Origin: Sphingopyxis sp. DBS4
Lineage (GTDB): Bacteria > Pseudomonadota > Alphaproteobacteria > Sphingomonadales > Sphingomonadaceae
Assembly (NCBI RefSeq): GCF_024628865.1
Contig: NZ_CP102388.1
Coordinates: forward strand, 1-64,000
DNA length: 64,000 nucleotides
Direction of reading: 5' to 3'
Below, piece by piece: positions 35,661 to 43,271 of the stretch. Both the position numbers and the translations under genes were made by a program. The notes below the pieces were generated by a model, which searched no databases, was not told the DNA's origin, and worked only from the letters and a program-made list of their open reading frames with translations. How positions within the stretch are numbered: position 1 is the first letter of the stretch; each line of letters starts with the position of its first letter.

Positions 35661-35805
35661 CTGGCGAGGCCCGGCGTCCGGCTAACTCGCTTGCCGGGCG
35701 CCGCGTCCAACTTCCCCTGTCAAAGCATCGAGAAAGACGGCCCACGTGACAAATGTCGAGAACCCCGCGATCGCCCGGTCGAAGTGTCCGCAAGCTATCG
35801 TGACT

Positions 35806-35853
35806 GATGCGTGTTTGGAATCGATGCACCTAGTCATGGGGCGGTCACGCATC
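35806..35853. promoter_or_regulatory. Inverted repeat upstream of tfdB (candidate activator sites)
   Basis: GATGCGTG (35806-35813) and CACGCATC (35846-35853) are exact inverted copies with centres 40 bp apart, about four helical turns, and end 52 bp before the tfdB ATG. No -24/-12 sigma54 promoter could be found in the 245-bp gap. These may be binding sites for the XylR-like regulator. Confidence 0.45.
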
Positions 35854-35905
35854 CGAAAGCCGTTCAGCGAACAAGGAAATAGAAATTCACAATATGGAGA
35901 GAAAA

Positions 35906-37714
35906 ATGCCTGAAAAAATCGAAGCGTTGAATGGTTCTGATATCACGCTTCAGCGCGAAGTTCTGATTGTGGGGACTGGGCCGGCGGGATCAACTGCGGC
36001 GCTGTCATTGGCCAGGCTCGGGATCAAGCCGATGGTCATCAATAAATTCGGATGGACCGCACGGACCCCCCGCGCGCATATTACCAATCCGCGTACGCTG
36101 GAGGTACTCACCGACCTCGGCGTCAGCGACGATGCCAAGCTTTATGGCACGCCTTTCGATCTGATGGGCGAGAACACCTACTGCACCAGCCTTGCCGGTG
36201 AGGAGCTGGGGCGTATTCGGACCTGGGGTGTAAAGCCTGATCGCGCACTGGACTATGCCTCGGCCTCGCCCGAGAAGTTCATTGATTTGCCCCAGAACTA
36301 TATGGAAAATATTCTGATCGGTTCTGCGGCCCATAGCGGCGCGGAGGTGCTGAACCACACCGAGTTCCTGTCCTTCGAACAAGACGGCGAAGGCGTCACC
36401 TCGACGCTGCTCAATTGTACCACCGGCGTAACATTCAAGGTGCGCTCGAAATTCCTGATCGGCGCGGACGGGGCCAATTCCAAGGTCGCCGAACAAGCCG
36501 AACTGCCGTTCGAAGGCCAGATGGGAAAAGCGGGCTCGATCAACATCGTCTTCGATGCGGATTTGACTAAATTCGTCGCGCATCGTCCCAGTGTGCTTTA
36601 CTGGGTTGTTCAAACCGGTTCCGACGTCGGCGGACTCGGGATTGGCACCGTGCGCATGGTTCGGCCCTGGCATCGTTGGCTGACGATCTGGGGGTATGAT
36701 CTGAATGACGGGCAACCCGACTTGGACGATCATGCCGCGCGCCAGATCGTACACAATCTGATCGGCGACGCCTCGGTCGATGTTCGCATCGACTCCGTCT
36801 CCTACTGGACAGTGAACGAATTCTACGCGACCAAGCTGAGCAACGGACGCGTTTTCTGTATGGGAGATGCGGTTCATCGGCATCCCCCGACAAAAGGCCT
36901 CGGGTCAAATGTCTCGATCCAGGATGCCTACAACCTTTCCTGGAAGATGGCCGCTGTTCTTAAAGGGGACGCCGGCCCCGAAATTCTCGAAACCTATTCG
37001 GCCGAACGCGCTCCCGTGGCAAAGCAGACTGTGCTGGGGGCAAACCGCTCGGTGACCACCTTCCCGCCGATTCTCGGCGCACTCGGGCTATTCGACACGA
37101 AGGACCCGGCGCAGATGGTGAAGAACATCGACGCGCTGGCCGACCCGTCTGGCGAGGCCGTTGAACGCCGCTCGGCTCTGCGACAGGCGCTCGAAGGATC
37201 GCACGACGTCTTCGACAATCCCGGCATCGAGCTAAACCAGCGCTACCAGTCCGATGCCGTGGTGCCAGGAAACACGCCGGTCCAGACCTTTAACGGCAAT
37301 CCAGAGATCGCCGTTCACATCAGCAGCGAACCCGGCGCGCGTCTACCGCATGCCTGGGTGTCGGAAGATCAAAAACTGGTATCGACGCTCTATATAGCCG
37401 GACATGGAAACTTCTGCCTATTCACCGGGCCGAGCGGTCGCGGTTGGATCGATGCCGCCGAGGCGGTTTCGAAAGCGACCGGTGTTCCAATTACCGTCCA
37501 TATTATCGGTCCCGGTCAGCGTTATCAGGATGTCTACGGTGATTTCGCCGCGATCCGCGAAGTCTCCGATAGCGGCGCTCTGTTGGTCCGCCCCGATGTC
37601 TATGTGGGCTGGAGGGCTCATGAATGGAGCGAAGGAGCGCAAGATAATCTGATGTCGGCGATATCCCGAATTCTGGCGAAGCCTGCGTCCGAACGCCAAA
37701 CCAAAGTGGCGTAA
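35906..37714 (+). CDS. tfdB: Chlorophenol monooxygenase (TfdB-like, FAD dependent)
   Basis: This 602-residue class A flavoprotein should hydroxylate (di)chlorophenol to chlorocatechol using NADPH. The FAD motif VLIVGTGPAGSTAA is at about residues 20-33, followed by WTARTPRAHITNPRTLEVL, LIGADGANSKVAEQ and GRVFCMGDAVHRHPPTKGLGSN. A C-terminal thioredoxin-like domain follows. ATG 35906 has GGAGA at proper spacing; ATG 35894 is an alternative 4 codons upstream. It is followed 26 bp later by tfdC2, so the two formed an operon. Confidence 0.92.
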   Translation: MPEKIEALNGSDITLQREVLIVGTGPAGSTAALSLARLGIKPMVINKFGWTARTPRAHITNPRTLEVLTDLGVSDDAKLYGTPFDLMGENTYCTSLAGEELGRIRTWGVKPDRALDYASASPEKFIDLPQNYMENILIGSAAHSGAEVLNHTEFLSFEQDGEGVTSTLLNCTTGVTFKVRSKFLIGADGANSKVAEQAELPFEGQMGKAGSINIVFDADLTKFVAHRPSVLYWVVQTGSDVGGLGIGTVRMVRPWHRWLTIWGYDLNDGQPDLDDHAARQIVHNLIGDASVDVRIDSVSYWTVNEFYATKLSNGRVFCMGDAVHRHPPTKGLGSNVSIQDAYNLSWKMAAVLKGDAGPEILETYSAERAPVAKQTVLGANRSVTTFPPILGALGLFDTKDPAQMVKNIDALADPSGEAVERRSALRQALEGSHDVFDNPGIELNQRYQSDAVVPGNTPVQTFNGNPEIAVHISSEPGARLPHAWVSEDQKLVSTLYIAGHGNFCLFTGPSGRGWIDAAEAVSKATGVPITVHIIGPGQRYQDVYGDFAAIREVSDSGALLVRPDVYVGWRAHEWSEGAQDNLMSAISRILAKPASERQTKVA

Positions 37715-37740
37715 TTGAAGGCCGAAAAGGATGAGAGAGA

Positions 37741-37932
37741 ATGGGTAATCGAGTCAAAGAAATCACGATGGATATCGTGAATGCCATTCGAGAACAATTG
37801 ATCAAGCATGACGTCACATTCGACGAGTATCGCGCAGGCTTCGCTCATATGATCGAAACCCAGAAATCTGGCGAGATTCCGCTTTTGCTCGACGTGTTTC
37901 TGAACTCGACGATCGTCGAAATCGAGAACAAG
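37741..37932 (+). pseudogene. tfdC: Second chlorocatechol 1,2-dioxygenase gene, truncated by IS6100
   Basis: Only the first 64 codons remain (VNAIREQLIKHDVTFDEYRAG, EIPLLLDVFLNSTIVEIENK). They align with the linker domain of the tfdC at 25770 but are diverged. IS6100 copy 4 begins at 37933 and removes the catalytic domain. The intact tfdC at 26.5 kb would supply the activity. Confidence 0.92.
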
Positions 37933-38812
37933 GGCTCTGTTGCAAAAATCGTGAAGCTTGAGCATGCTTGGCGGAGATTGGACGGACGGAACGATGACGG
38001 ATTTCAAGTGGCGCCATTTCCAGGGTGATGTGATCCTGTGGGCGGTGCGCTGGTATTGTCGCTATCCGATCAGCTATCGCGACCTTGAGGAAATGCTGGC
38101 GGAACGCGGCATTTCGGTCGACCATACGACGATCTATCGCTGGGTCCAGTGCTACGCCCCGGAGATGGAGAAGCGGCTGCGCTGGTTCTGGCGGCGTGGC
38201 TTTGATCCGAGCTGGCGCCTGGATGAAACCTACGTCAAGGTGCGGGGCAAGTGGACCTACCTGTACCGGGCAGTCGACAAGCGGGGCGACACGATCGATT
38301 TCTACCTGTCGCCGACCCGCAGCGCCAAGGCAGCGAAGCGGTTCCTGGGCAAGGCCCTGCGAGGCCTGAAGCACTGGGAAAAGCCTGCCACGCTCAATAC
38401 CGACAAAGCGCCGAGCTATGGTGCAGCGATCACCGAATTGAAGCGCGAAGGAAAGCTGGACCGGGAGACGGCCCACCGGCAGGTGAAGTATCTCAATAAC
38501 GTGATCGAGGCCGATCACGGAAAGCTCAAGATACTGATCAAGCCGGTGCGCGGTTTCAAATCGATCCCCACGGCCTATGCCACGATCAAGGGATTCGAAG
38601 TCATGCGAGCCCTGCGCAAAGGACAGGCTCGCCCCTGGTGCCTGCAGCCCGGCATCAGGGGCGAGGTGCGCCTTGTGGAGAGAGCTTTTGGCATTGGGCC
38701 CTCGGCGCTGACGGAGGCCATGGGCATGCTCAACCACCATTTCGCAGCAGCCGCCTGATCGGCGCAGAGCGACAGCCTACCTCTGACTGCCGCCAATCTT
38801 TGCAACAGAGCC
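37933..38812 (+). mobile_element. IS6100 copy 4 (880 bp)
   Basis: This is a complete element with both 14-bp ends. Its left end truncates tfdC2 and its right end truncates a SprT-like gene. The flanking octamers AGAACAAG and CTCATCGG do not match. It marks the right border of the catabolic island. Confidence 0.97.
37994..38758 (+). CDS. tnpA: IS6100 transposase (copy 4)
   Basis: This is an intact frame identical in protein sequence to the other three copies. With copy 1 it brackets the whole island in direct orientation, so homologous recombination or IS6-type targeted cointegration could excise or amplify the island. Confidence 0.95.
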   Translation: MTDFKWRHFQGDVILWAVRWYCRYPISYRDLEEMLAERGISVDHTTIYRWVQCYAPEMEKRLRWFWRRGFDPSWRLDETYVKVRGKWTYLYRAVDKRGDTIDFYLSPTRSAKAAKRFLGKALRGLKHWEKPATLNTDKAPSYGAAITELKREGKLDRETAHRQVKYLNNVIEADHGKLKILIKPVRGFKSIPTAYATIKGFEVMRALRKGQARPWCLQPGIRGEVRLVERAFGIGPSALTEAMGMLNHHFAAAA

Positions 38813-39383
38813 CTCATCGGAACGGTTCGTGCATCATCACGACAAGAGCAAGACCGACGAAATCGCCATCAACCCGGCATATTTCGCCGTGGTCCCCCTG
38901 CTCGAAGTCCTCCAAACCGTAGCGCATGAAATGGTCCACGCATGGCAGTTCCATTTCGGCAACCCGTCGCGCTCCGGCTATCATAACCGGGAATGGGCCG
39001 ACAAAATGGAAGCGATCGGCCTCATGCCGTCCAGCACGGGCCAGCCCGGAGGCGCTAGGACAGGGCAGAAAATGGCCGACTATGCCATTCCGGGCGGCCC
39101 CTTCATGCTCGCCACGGATGCCCTGTTGACGCAGAATTTCCGCATTTCGTGGGTCGATCGGTTCCCGGCCATCATGCCGACGCCGGCGATCGACGCCGGC
39201 GCCGGCGCCGGCGCTGCCGGCGGCCATCTGGCGGACGTGCTTCAGCCCGCCACGGGGAACCGATCGAACCGGATCAAATATCGCTGCCCTACATGCGGCG
39301 TGCAGGCATGGGGCAAGCCCGCGCTGCGGCTCCTGTGCGGTGGCGACGATTGCGCCAGCGCGCCCCTCGCCCCTGTCGAATAA
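38813..39383 (+). pseudogene. SprT-like zinc metalloprotease, 5' end cut by IS6100
   Basis: About 189 residues remain. The zinc site is HEMVHAWQFHFG (HExxH), followed by GYHNREWADKMEAIGLMPSS and a C-terminal zinc-ribbon-like CPTCG...C. This is the layout of plasmid-borne SprT-like proteins. The frame is open up to the IS6100 right end at 38812 with no start codon at a proper place, so the N-terminus is lost. A GCCGGC-repeat stretch near 39181-39222 encodes an Ala/Gly run. Confidence 0.8.
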
Positions 39384-39401
39384 AGGGGCTAGGATCAGCC
39401 C

Positions 39402-39638
39402 ATGACGATGCGCAGCCTATTCGACGGGGCTTTGACGATGATCCTCTATGTCCTCGCCTTCGCAGCGGGGACAGTTTTTGTCCGGGCCAACTATGATCTG
39501 GTTGAGGCACACCCGCTTCTGGTGTTCTTTGTCGGCGCGATCTGCGCCTACCAGCTATTCAACCTGATCCCGCTTGCCGTTGTGACCATCAACGATCACA
39601 TTTTAGGCCAGCCTGAACAGCGTCAAAAGCGAGACTAG
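39402..39638 (+). CDS. Small membrane protein
   Basis: This 78-residue protein has two predicted membrane helices (MILYVLAFAAGTVFV and LLVFFVGAICAYQLFNLIPLAVV). No family is recognised. AGGA lies upstream of ATG 39402. It starts 18 bp after the SprT-like gene, so the two were probably co-transcribed. Its stop overlaps the convergent gene by 4 bp. Confidence 0.6.
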   Translation: MTMRSLFDGALTMILYVLAFAAGTVFVRANYDLVEAHPLLVFFVGAICAYQLFNLIPLAVVTINDHILGQPEQRQKRD

Positions 39639-39841
39639 AGGCCATCCCTTCGGAATAGCGTTAATATCGAGCGCAAGCGGCTCGGTTTGTCGGGAGCTGC
39701 ATGGTCCGGGGCCGGGGCCTCCGTCGCTGCGGGGTGGGCCTCATCCCATAGAGCTTTCCAACGCTCCGCCTCAATGCGGCGCGCCATCGCGCGGTTCTCA
39801 ACCGCGTGCAGCCTTCGCGCTTCTCCGGGATCGCTATCCAT
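39635..39841 (-). CDS. Small charged hypothetical protein
   Basis: This 68-residue protein is rich in Arg, Ala and Glu with a helical N-terminus (EARRLHAVENRAMARRIEAERWKALWDEAH) and a Pro/Ala linker. There is no recognised family. The coding potential is plausible but unproven. Confidence 0.4.
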   Translation of the reverse strand: MDSDPGEARRLHAVENRAMARRIEAERWKALWDEAHPAATEAPAPDHAAPDKPSRLRSILTLFRRDGL

Positions 39842-40145
39842 GAATCTCGCGCTGCACGATGAATGGTAAGTTTCCGTTGCACACCATGATTAACAGCCTG
39901 CCGACGATAAAGGCTGGGCATATCGCGCGGGCGCAGCTCCTTCGCCTTGCCAGCGCCGTGCCTGCCCGATACGGTTCTGCAACAACTCTGCTTTCGGGTC
40001 GCGCACAACCCGCCGTTGTGTCCGAAAGTGCGAAAGCCCGGCCCTGTGTCGGGCTTTCTTATATTCGTGCTAGACCACGCTCCAACAAATAGTTCTGGTT
40101 CTCATAGACGCCTGCGTCTATGCCGGATCTGACAGAGGAAGCGGG
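39842..40145. other. Intergenic region with terminator and palindrome
   Basis: No gene is seen. It contains an intrinsic-terminator-like hairpin, GAAAGCCCG (40032-40040) and CGGGCTTTC (40050-40058) followed by TTAT. A 20-bp CATAGACG palindrome follows at 40103-40122, just before the zeta-like gene. Confidence 0.6.
40103..40122. repeat. CATAGACG palindrome, copy 1
   Basis: CATAGACG-CCTG-CGTCTATG is a perfect inverted repeat 23 bp before the zeta-like ATG. Four relatives lie at 42453-42769. The position suggests an operator or a transcript hairpin controlling the gene. Confidence 0.7.
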
Positions 40146-41222
40146 ATGGCATTGGAACCTATCAGGGTATTGGAGTTCGCGGACGCCGATCGCGCGGACG
40201 TGCAACGGCGCGTGGTCGATGCCGTGCAAGCTGCGCCCGAACGGTTCCTGACAGACTATGCGGCCCGACCCGGCACTTTCGGGGGGCGCTACGTCTGTGC
40301 GGACGCCATGAAGGAGCTGCTTCCCGAATATACCGCCTCAAGAGAGGCCCGCGGCCGATACAACGCGCCCGTCCACAATGCCGCGGCCGTTCTGGCGGCC
40401 GAACAATACCGGCGCGTAGTAGCCGATAGCTCCGATCCGGCCCGCAACCTGGTGCTGTTCGTAACCGGGATGCCGGGGGCCGGGAAAACCTCTGAAATCC
40501 AGTATGCGGCGCTGCATGAAGGAAACCGGCTCGGCCGTGACGTGCGCGCGATCTTTGAGGGCCAGCTTGTCGATCCGCAAGCGAGCATCGCCAAGGTCGA
40601 ACAGGCATTGAGCGCCGGATGCAGAGTCGGGGTAATAGCGGTGTTGCCTCGGCCAGAGGAGGCGCTTGCGCACACGTTCCAACGCTTTGAGGAGCTGGGC
40701 AGGGGCGCGAGCGCGGCCGTGATGGTGCGTATTCAGGAGGGCACGCCTGACGGCCTAGAGGCCCTTCTAGGTCGCTTTGGCGATCAGATTTCGGTTGCGG
40801 TCCATGACGTGCGCGATCGTGCGAATGTTCATCGCCTAGAAGGCATGGACGGTGTAAATATCTGGCGGAAGGAATTGGAAAATGGACCTGTCCAAGAAAG
40901 GCTTGAAAGAGAGTTCGACCGGCTCAACCAGCTCGGCCGCGTCAGCGCCGATTGCGCCCTCCAATTCAAAGGACAGTCTCCCCACGGGCAACTTTACGCG
41001 ATTGGAGGCCCTGATGTTGGTGGGAGCCTCGCACATGGCGACGGACGAAAAGCTACGCCGGAAAGTGGCCGAACGTCTCTCCTGAACGCGGCGCGGGGAA
41101 GCTCGCTCGCCGGACTCTCCGACGCCCTCAAAACAGGCCAGAGCGAAGGCGACGGCAAAACCAAATCCAACGAAATCGGCCACGGCCTGCCTAAGCCGCC
41201 GTCGCCCCGGCGTTCCAGATGA
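40146..41222 (+). CDS. Zeta-toxin-like P-loop protein
   Basis: This 358-residue protein has Walker A GMPGAGKTS (about 108-116) followed by a Zeta-toxin/PezT-like kinase core (AIFEGQLVDPQASIAKVEQAL, VGVIAVLPRPEEALAHTFQRFEELGRG). Zeta toxins phosphorylate UDP-N-acetylglucosamine. No epsilon-type antitoxin is adjacent. The C-terminal ~90 residues are low-complexity and overlap another open frame (40882-41085). It could be a toxin or a nucleotide kinase with another role. Confidence 0.75.
   Translation: MALEPIRVLEFADADRADVQRRVVDAVQAAPERFLTDYAARPGTFGGRYVCADAMKELLPEYTASREARGRYNAPVHNAAAVLAAEQYRRVVADSSDPARNLVLFVTGMPGAGKTSEIQYAALHEGNRLGRDVRAIFEGQLVDPQASIAKVEQALSAGCRVGVIAVLPRPEEALAHTFQRFEELGRGASAAVMVRIQEGTPDGLEALLGRFGDQISVAVHDVRDRANVHRLEGMDGVNIWRKELENGPVQERLEREFDRLNQLGRVSADCALQFKGQSPHGQLYAIGGPDVGGSLAHGDGRKATPESGRTSLLNAARGSSLAGLSDALKTGQSEGDGKTKSNEIGHGLPKPPSPRRSR
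40882..41085 (+). CDS. Possible nested small ORF within the zeta-like gene
   Basis: This 67-residue frame ends TRLEALMLVGASHMATDEKLRRKVAERLS, which reads like a real helical protein, while the zeta frame over the same DNA is low-complexity. Either this is an overlapping gene (for example an antitoxin) or the zeta frame has shifted here. The evidence is weak. Confidence 0.3.
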   Translation: MDLSKKGLKESSTGSTSSAASAPIAPSNSKDSLPTGNFTRLEALMLVGASHMATDEKLRRKVAERLS

Positions 41223-41370
41223 ACGCCCCCAGCCCCAACCTTCCGTTTGGTGTTAGCCGGGGAGCGTTGCGAGGGGCTGGCCCCTTGCTGTGGGGGTCGA
41301 GCGGGACGCTGGGCGGCCCGATCGCAGGGGGACGCTTCCCCCGCCTGCCCCTTCTTTTCCAGTAGGTGCC

Positions 41371-42075
41371 ATGACCGGCTATCTCGGCTCGAAACAGGTT
41401 TCGGGCGCATATCAGGCTGTGATTGCCAATATGCCGCCGCACGATACCTACATTGAGACGCATCTAGGCTCCGGCATCGTCCTCCGGCGCAAGCCTCCCG
41501 CTGCCCGCTCGATCGGCCTCGAAATTGATCCGGCTACCTTTGAGTGCTTCGGCTCGATCGCGGCAGAGGAATCGAGCGCGTTCGATGGCGCGGCCGTCGA
41601 AACCTACAACGTCGATTGCCTCGCCTTCCTGCGCGATTTCGACTTTTCGGCCGCTGGGCGCGTGCTGATCTATGCTGATCCGCCCTATGTCCTCGCCACG
41701 CGCTCCCATCCGGGCACGCGCTACCGCTATGACTATACGGACGCGGACCATAGGGAACTGCTGGCCGTCCTCGATGCGCTGCCCGCCTCGGTGATGATTT
41801 CAGGCTATCCCTCGTCCCTGTATAGCGAGCTGCTGCCCGCGCCGCGCTGGCGCGTCCTGTCCTATCAGGCCATGACGCGAGGCGGGCCGCGCACCGAATG
41901 TCTATGGATGAACTATGCGCCCGATGCGGCGCATTGGGCCACCCATGCCGGGGTGGATTTCACCGATCGCCAGAGGATCAAGCGCAAGGCGGCACGTTGG
42001 AAACGCATGTTTAGCGAGCTGCCTGCGGGCGAGCGAATTGCGATCCTCGCCGCGCTGCTGGAAGTGGACTCATAG
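41371..42075 (+). CDS. D12-class adenine-N6 DNA methyltransferase (orphan)
   Basis: This 234-residue protein starts MTGYLGSKQVSGAYQ. It has an AdoMet-binding motif (ETHLGSGIVLRRKP) and the catalytic motif ADPPYVLATR (DPPY), the order of D12/alpha-type Dam-like methyltransferases. No restriction endonuclease gene is adjacent, so it is probably anti-restriction or regulatory. ATG 41371 is used because the upstream in-frame extension lacks similarity. Confidence 0.85.
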   Translation: MTGYLGSKQVSGAYQAVIANMPPHDTYIETHLGSGIVLRRKPPAARSIGLEIDPATFECFGSIAAEESSAFDGAAVETYNVDCLAFLRDFDFSAAGRVLIYADPPYVLATRSHPGTRYRYDYTDADHRELLAVLDALPASVMISGYPSSLYSELLPAPRWRVLSYQAMTRGGPRTECLWMNYAPDAAHWATHAGVDFTDRQRIKRKAARWKRMFSELPAGERIAILAALLEVDS

Positions 42076-42146
42076 CAGGCCAGCACCGCACTCGTTGCCG
42101 TTGTGAAATGATTAACCAAAGCATCCTAGATCAGCCCTGCGACCCG

Positions 42147-42216
42147 AAGAACCTTTCTCGATCATTTAGGTTCTTTCACTGGACCCGGCTGCATTAGCTG
42201 TCGGGTCCATCTTTTT
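42147..42216 (+). terminator. Double hairpin terminator after the methyltransferase gene
   Basis: AAGAACCT (42147-42154) pairs with AGGTTCTT (42168-42175). GGACCCG (42181-42187) pairs with CGGGTCC (42202-42208) and is followed by ATCTTTTT. The second hairpin with T-run is a convincing rho-independent terminator. Confidence 0.7.
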
Positions 42217-42292
42217 GCGCCCCCAGCTCGTCCACCAACATTTAACCAAGGCGGGCAAGGGTCCGATTACCGCTCCTGTGTCAAAAGAGGCG

Positions 42293-42457
42293 ATGAACGG
42301 CGATAACAACAGGCCCTTTTCGCGCGGCGATTTGTCGGCGCTTCTGCTGCTGCTGTTCACGCTCGCCATGATGGCCTATAATTATTCGCATCCAGAGTGG
42401 GCGAGCCAAGGCGGCATATGGGCCTACATTGTTCCCCGCCACGGGACAGCATCATAG
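42293..42457 (+). CDS. Small single-pass membrane protein
   Basis: This 54-residue protein from ATG 42293 (AAAGAGG upstream) has one membrane helix (LSALLLLLFTLAMMAYNY). An alternative start at 42215 would add 26 residues through the terminator region and is less likely. There is no recognised family. Its end overlaps a CATAGGCG palindrome (42453-42472). Confidence 0.5.
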   Translation: MNGDNNRPFSRGDLSALLLLLFTLAMMAYNYSHPEWASQGGIWAYIVPRHGTAS

Positions 42458-42472
42458 GCGTGCGCGCCTATC
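42453..42472. repeat. CATAGACG palindrome, copy 2 (variant)
   Basis: CATAGGCG-TGCG-CGCCTATC has the same architecture as the other copies with a G/C substitution pair that keeps base pairing. The compensating change supports selection for symmetry. It lies between the stops of two convergent small membrane genes. Confidence 0.6.
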
Positions 42473-42617
42473 CGATGACTGAACGGACAAAGCGGACGAT
42501 CGGCGGCCCAACGCCCGCGAGGAAGGCAAGCCCGGTAAGCGCCAGCAATCCCCAAAACTCGATGTGGATAAGCAAGTCGCTGCCGGTATCGTCGTTCGGA
42601 TCGGGCCATTCCTTCAT
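42468..42617 (-). CDS. Very small membrane protein (49 aa)
   Basis: Reading the minus strand from ATG 42617 gives a 49-residue protein. It has an acidic N-terminus (MKEWPDPNDDTG), one hydrophobic helix (WGLLALTGLAFLAGVGPP) and a basic C-terminus (IVRFVRSVIG). Its topology mirrors that of the convergent 42293-42457 protein. It is a plausible small membrane protein of unknown function. Confidence 0.45.
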   Translation of the reverse strand: MKEWPDPNDDTGSDLLIHIEFWGLLALTGLAFLAGVGPPIVRFVRSVIG

Positions 42618-42691
42618 GGCACCGGATGATTACGGCTCCGGCTCGATGCTGCAACCTCCTAAGCCAGCAAGGAGGCTTCACCGGCCCGCAT

Positions 42692-42769
42692 CATAGACGG
42701 GAACGTCTATGCCACCGGCGACATAGACGCGGGCGGCTATGCTGCAGCACATAGACAGCGGCGACTATG
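42692..42769. repeat. Three tandem CATAGACG palindromes (copies 3-5)
   Basis: The copies are CATAGACG-GGAA-CGTCTATG (42692-42711), CATAGACG-CGGG-CGGCTATG (42722-42741) and CATAGACA-GCGG-CGACTATG (42750-42769). They lie at roughly 30-bp intervals directly downstream of and overlapping the XRE gene stop at 42765. Regular spacing of palindromes suggests an iteron-like operator array. Confidence 0.7.
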
Positions 42770-42983
42770 CTTCAGCGGCCAACATTTCCGAGACAGGGCA
42801 CCCGATCGCGTCCGCGAGCTGCGCCATAACATCCAAGGTCGGATTGGCCTTCCCGTTCTCGATAAACGAAATGTAGGAAGCCGTGACGCCGGTTTGCTCA
42901 TGCAGCATCGCTTGCGACATTTTGAGGGCCTGCCTCCGCGCCCTCAACCGCTTCCCGAATAATTTGCTCAACGGGTGCGCCAT
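42765..42983 (-). CDS. XRE-family transcriptional regulator
   Basis: This is a 72-residue single-domain HTH protein (KLFGKRLRARRQALKMSQAMLHEQTGVTASYISFIENGKANPTLDVMAQLADA). ATG 42983 directly follows a conserved leader. It is the nearest DNA-binding protein to the palindrome array at its 3' end. Its upstream region is shared with the gene at 48859. Confidence 0.85.
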   Translation of the reverse strand: MAHPLSKLFGKRLRARRQALKMSQAMLHEQTGVTASYISFIENGKANPTLDVMAQLADAIGCPVSEMLAAEA

Positions 42984-42986
42984 ATC

Positions 42987-43140
42987 TGTAGCGGCTCGCA
43001 ATGATGATCGCCCGGAACTGCAATATAGGGCGGTTTTCGGCTCGCATTGCGTGAGACGGATCGATGCGGGGAACGCACGCTCCGTGAGACAGAAACCACA
43101 TTCGGTGCGACCGACGCGCAATGCTGATCCGTTGGCTTAC
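42987..43140 (-). promoter_or_regulatory. Conserved leader and GTGAGAC-box promoter, copy A
   Basis: A 39-bp block (42987-43025) is identical, in inverted orientation, to 48764-48802. Beyond it two GTGAGAC boxes (43051-43057 and 43084-43090) are 33 bp apart, the same spacing as in copy B. A CATTCGRTGCGAC motif follows. It drives the XRE gene at 42983. The shared architecture on otherwise unrelated genes points to a common regulator. Confidence 0.65.
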
Positions 43141-43271
43141 GGACGGCAAAAAGCGGTGGTTAGCGCCCGGGCAGCTTTCCGAGCCGGCATGGTCGAATAC
43201 CGCCGCCCTCCGAGGGTCATAACCGTTCGGTTCTGACACTTGAAACAGCAGCTGCCCTAGCGCGGACTGAG

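Larger units (their letters stand above)
16994..38812. other. IS6100-bounded chloroaromatic catabolic island
   Basis: Four IS6100 copies in the same orientation (16994-17873, 28530-29409, 29410-30285, 37933-38812) divide and bound the catabolic genes. None has matching 8-bp flanks, and genes are cut at their edges: the pRiA4b ORF-3-like gene, a resolvase, a GST gene, tfdC2 and a SprT-like gene. The island was therefore probably assembled and trimmed by IS6100 cointegrate formation, deletion and recombination rather than by simple insertions. Confidence 0.75.

Noticed and set aside
35661..35905. Sigma54 -24/-12 promoter before tfdB
   Set aside because: No GG-N10-GC arrangement was found in the gap.
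16994..38812. Target-site duplications flanking IS6100 copies
   Set aside because: All left and right octamers were compared, including between copies; some share 4-5 bases (e.g. TGGAT) but none match over 8 bp.
42424..42681. 85-residue minus-strand frame
   Set aside because: Composition is Arg/Cys-rich and unlike a protein; a different minus-strand frame encodes a better 49-residue membrane protein.
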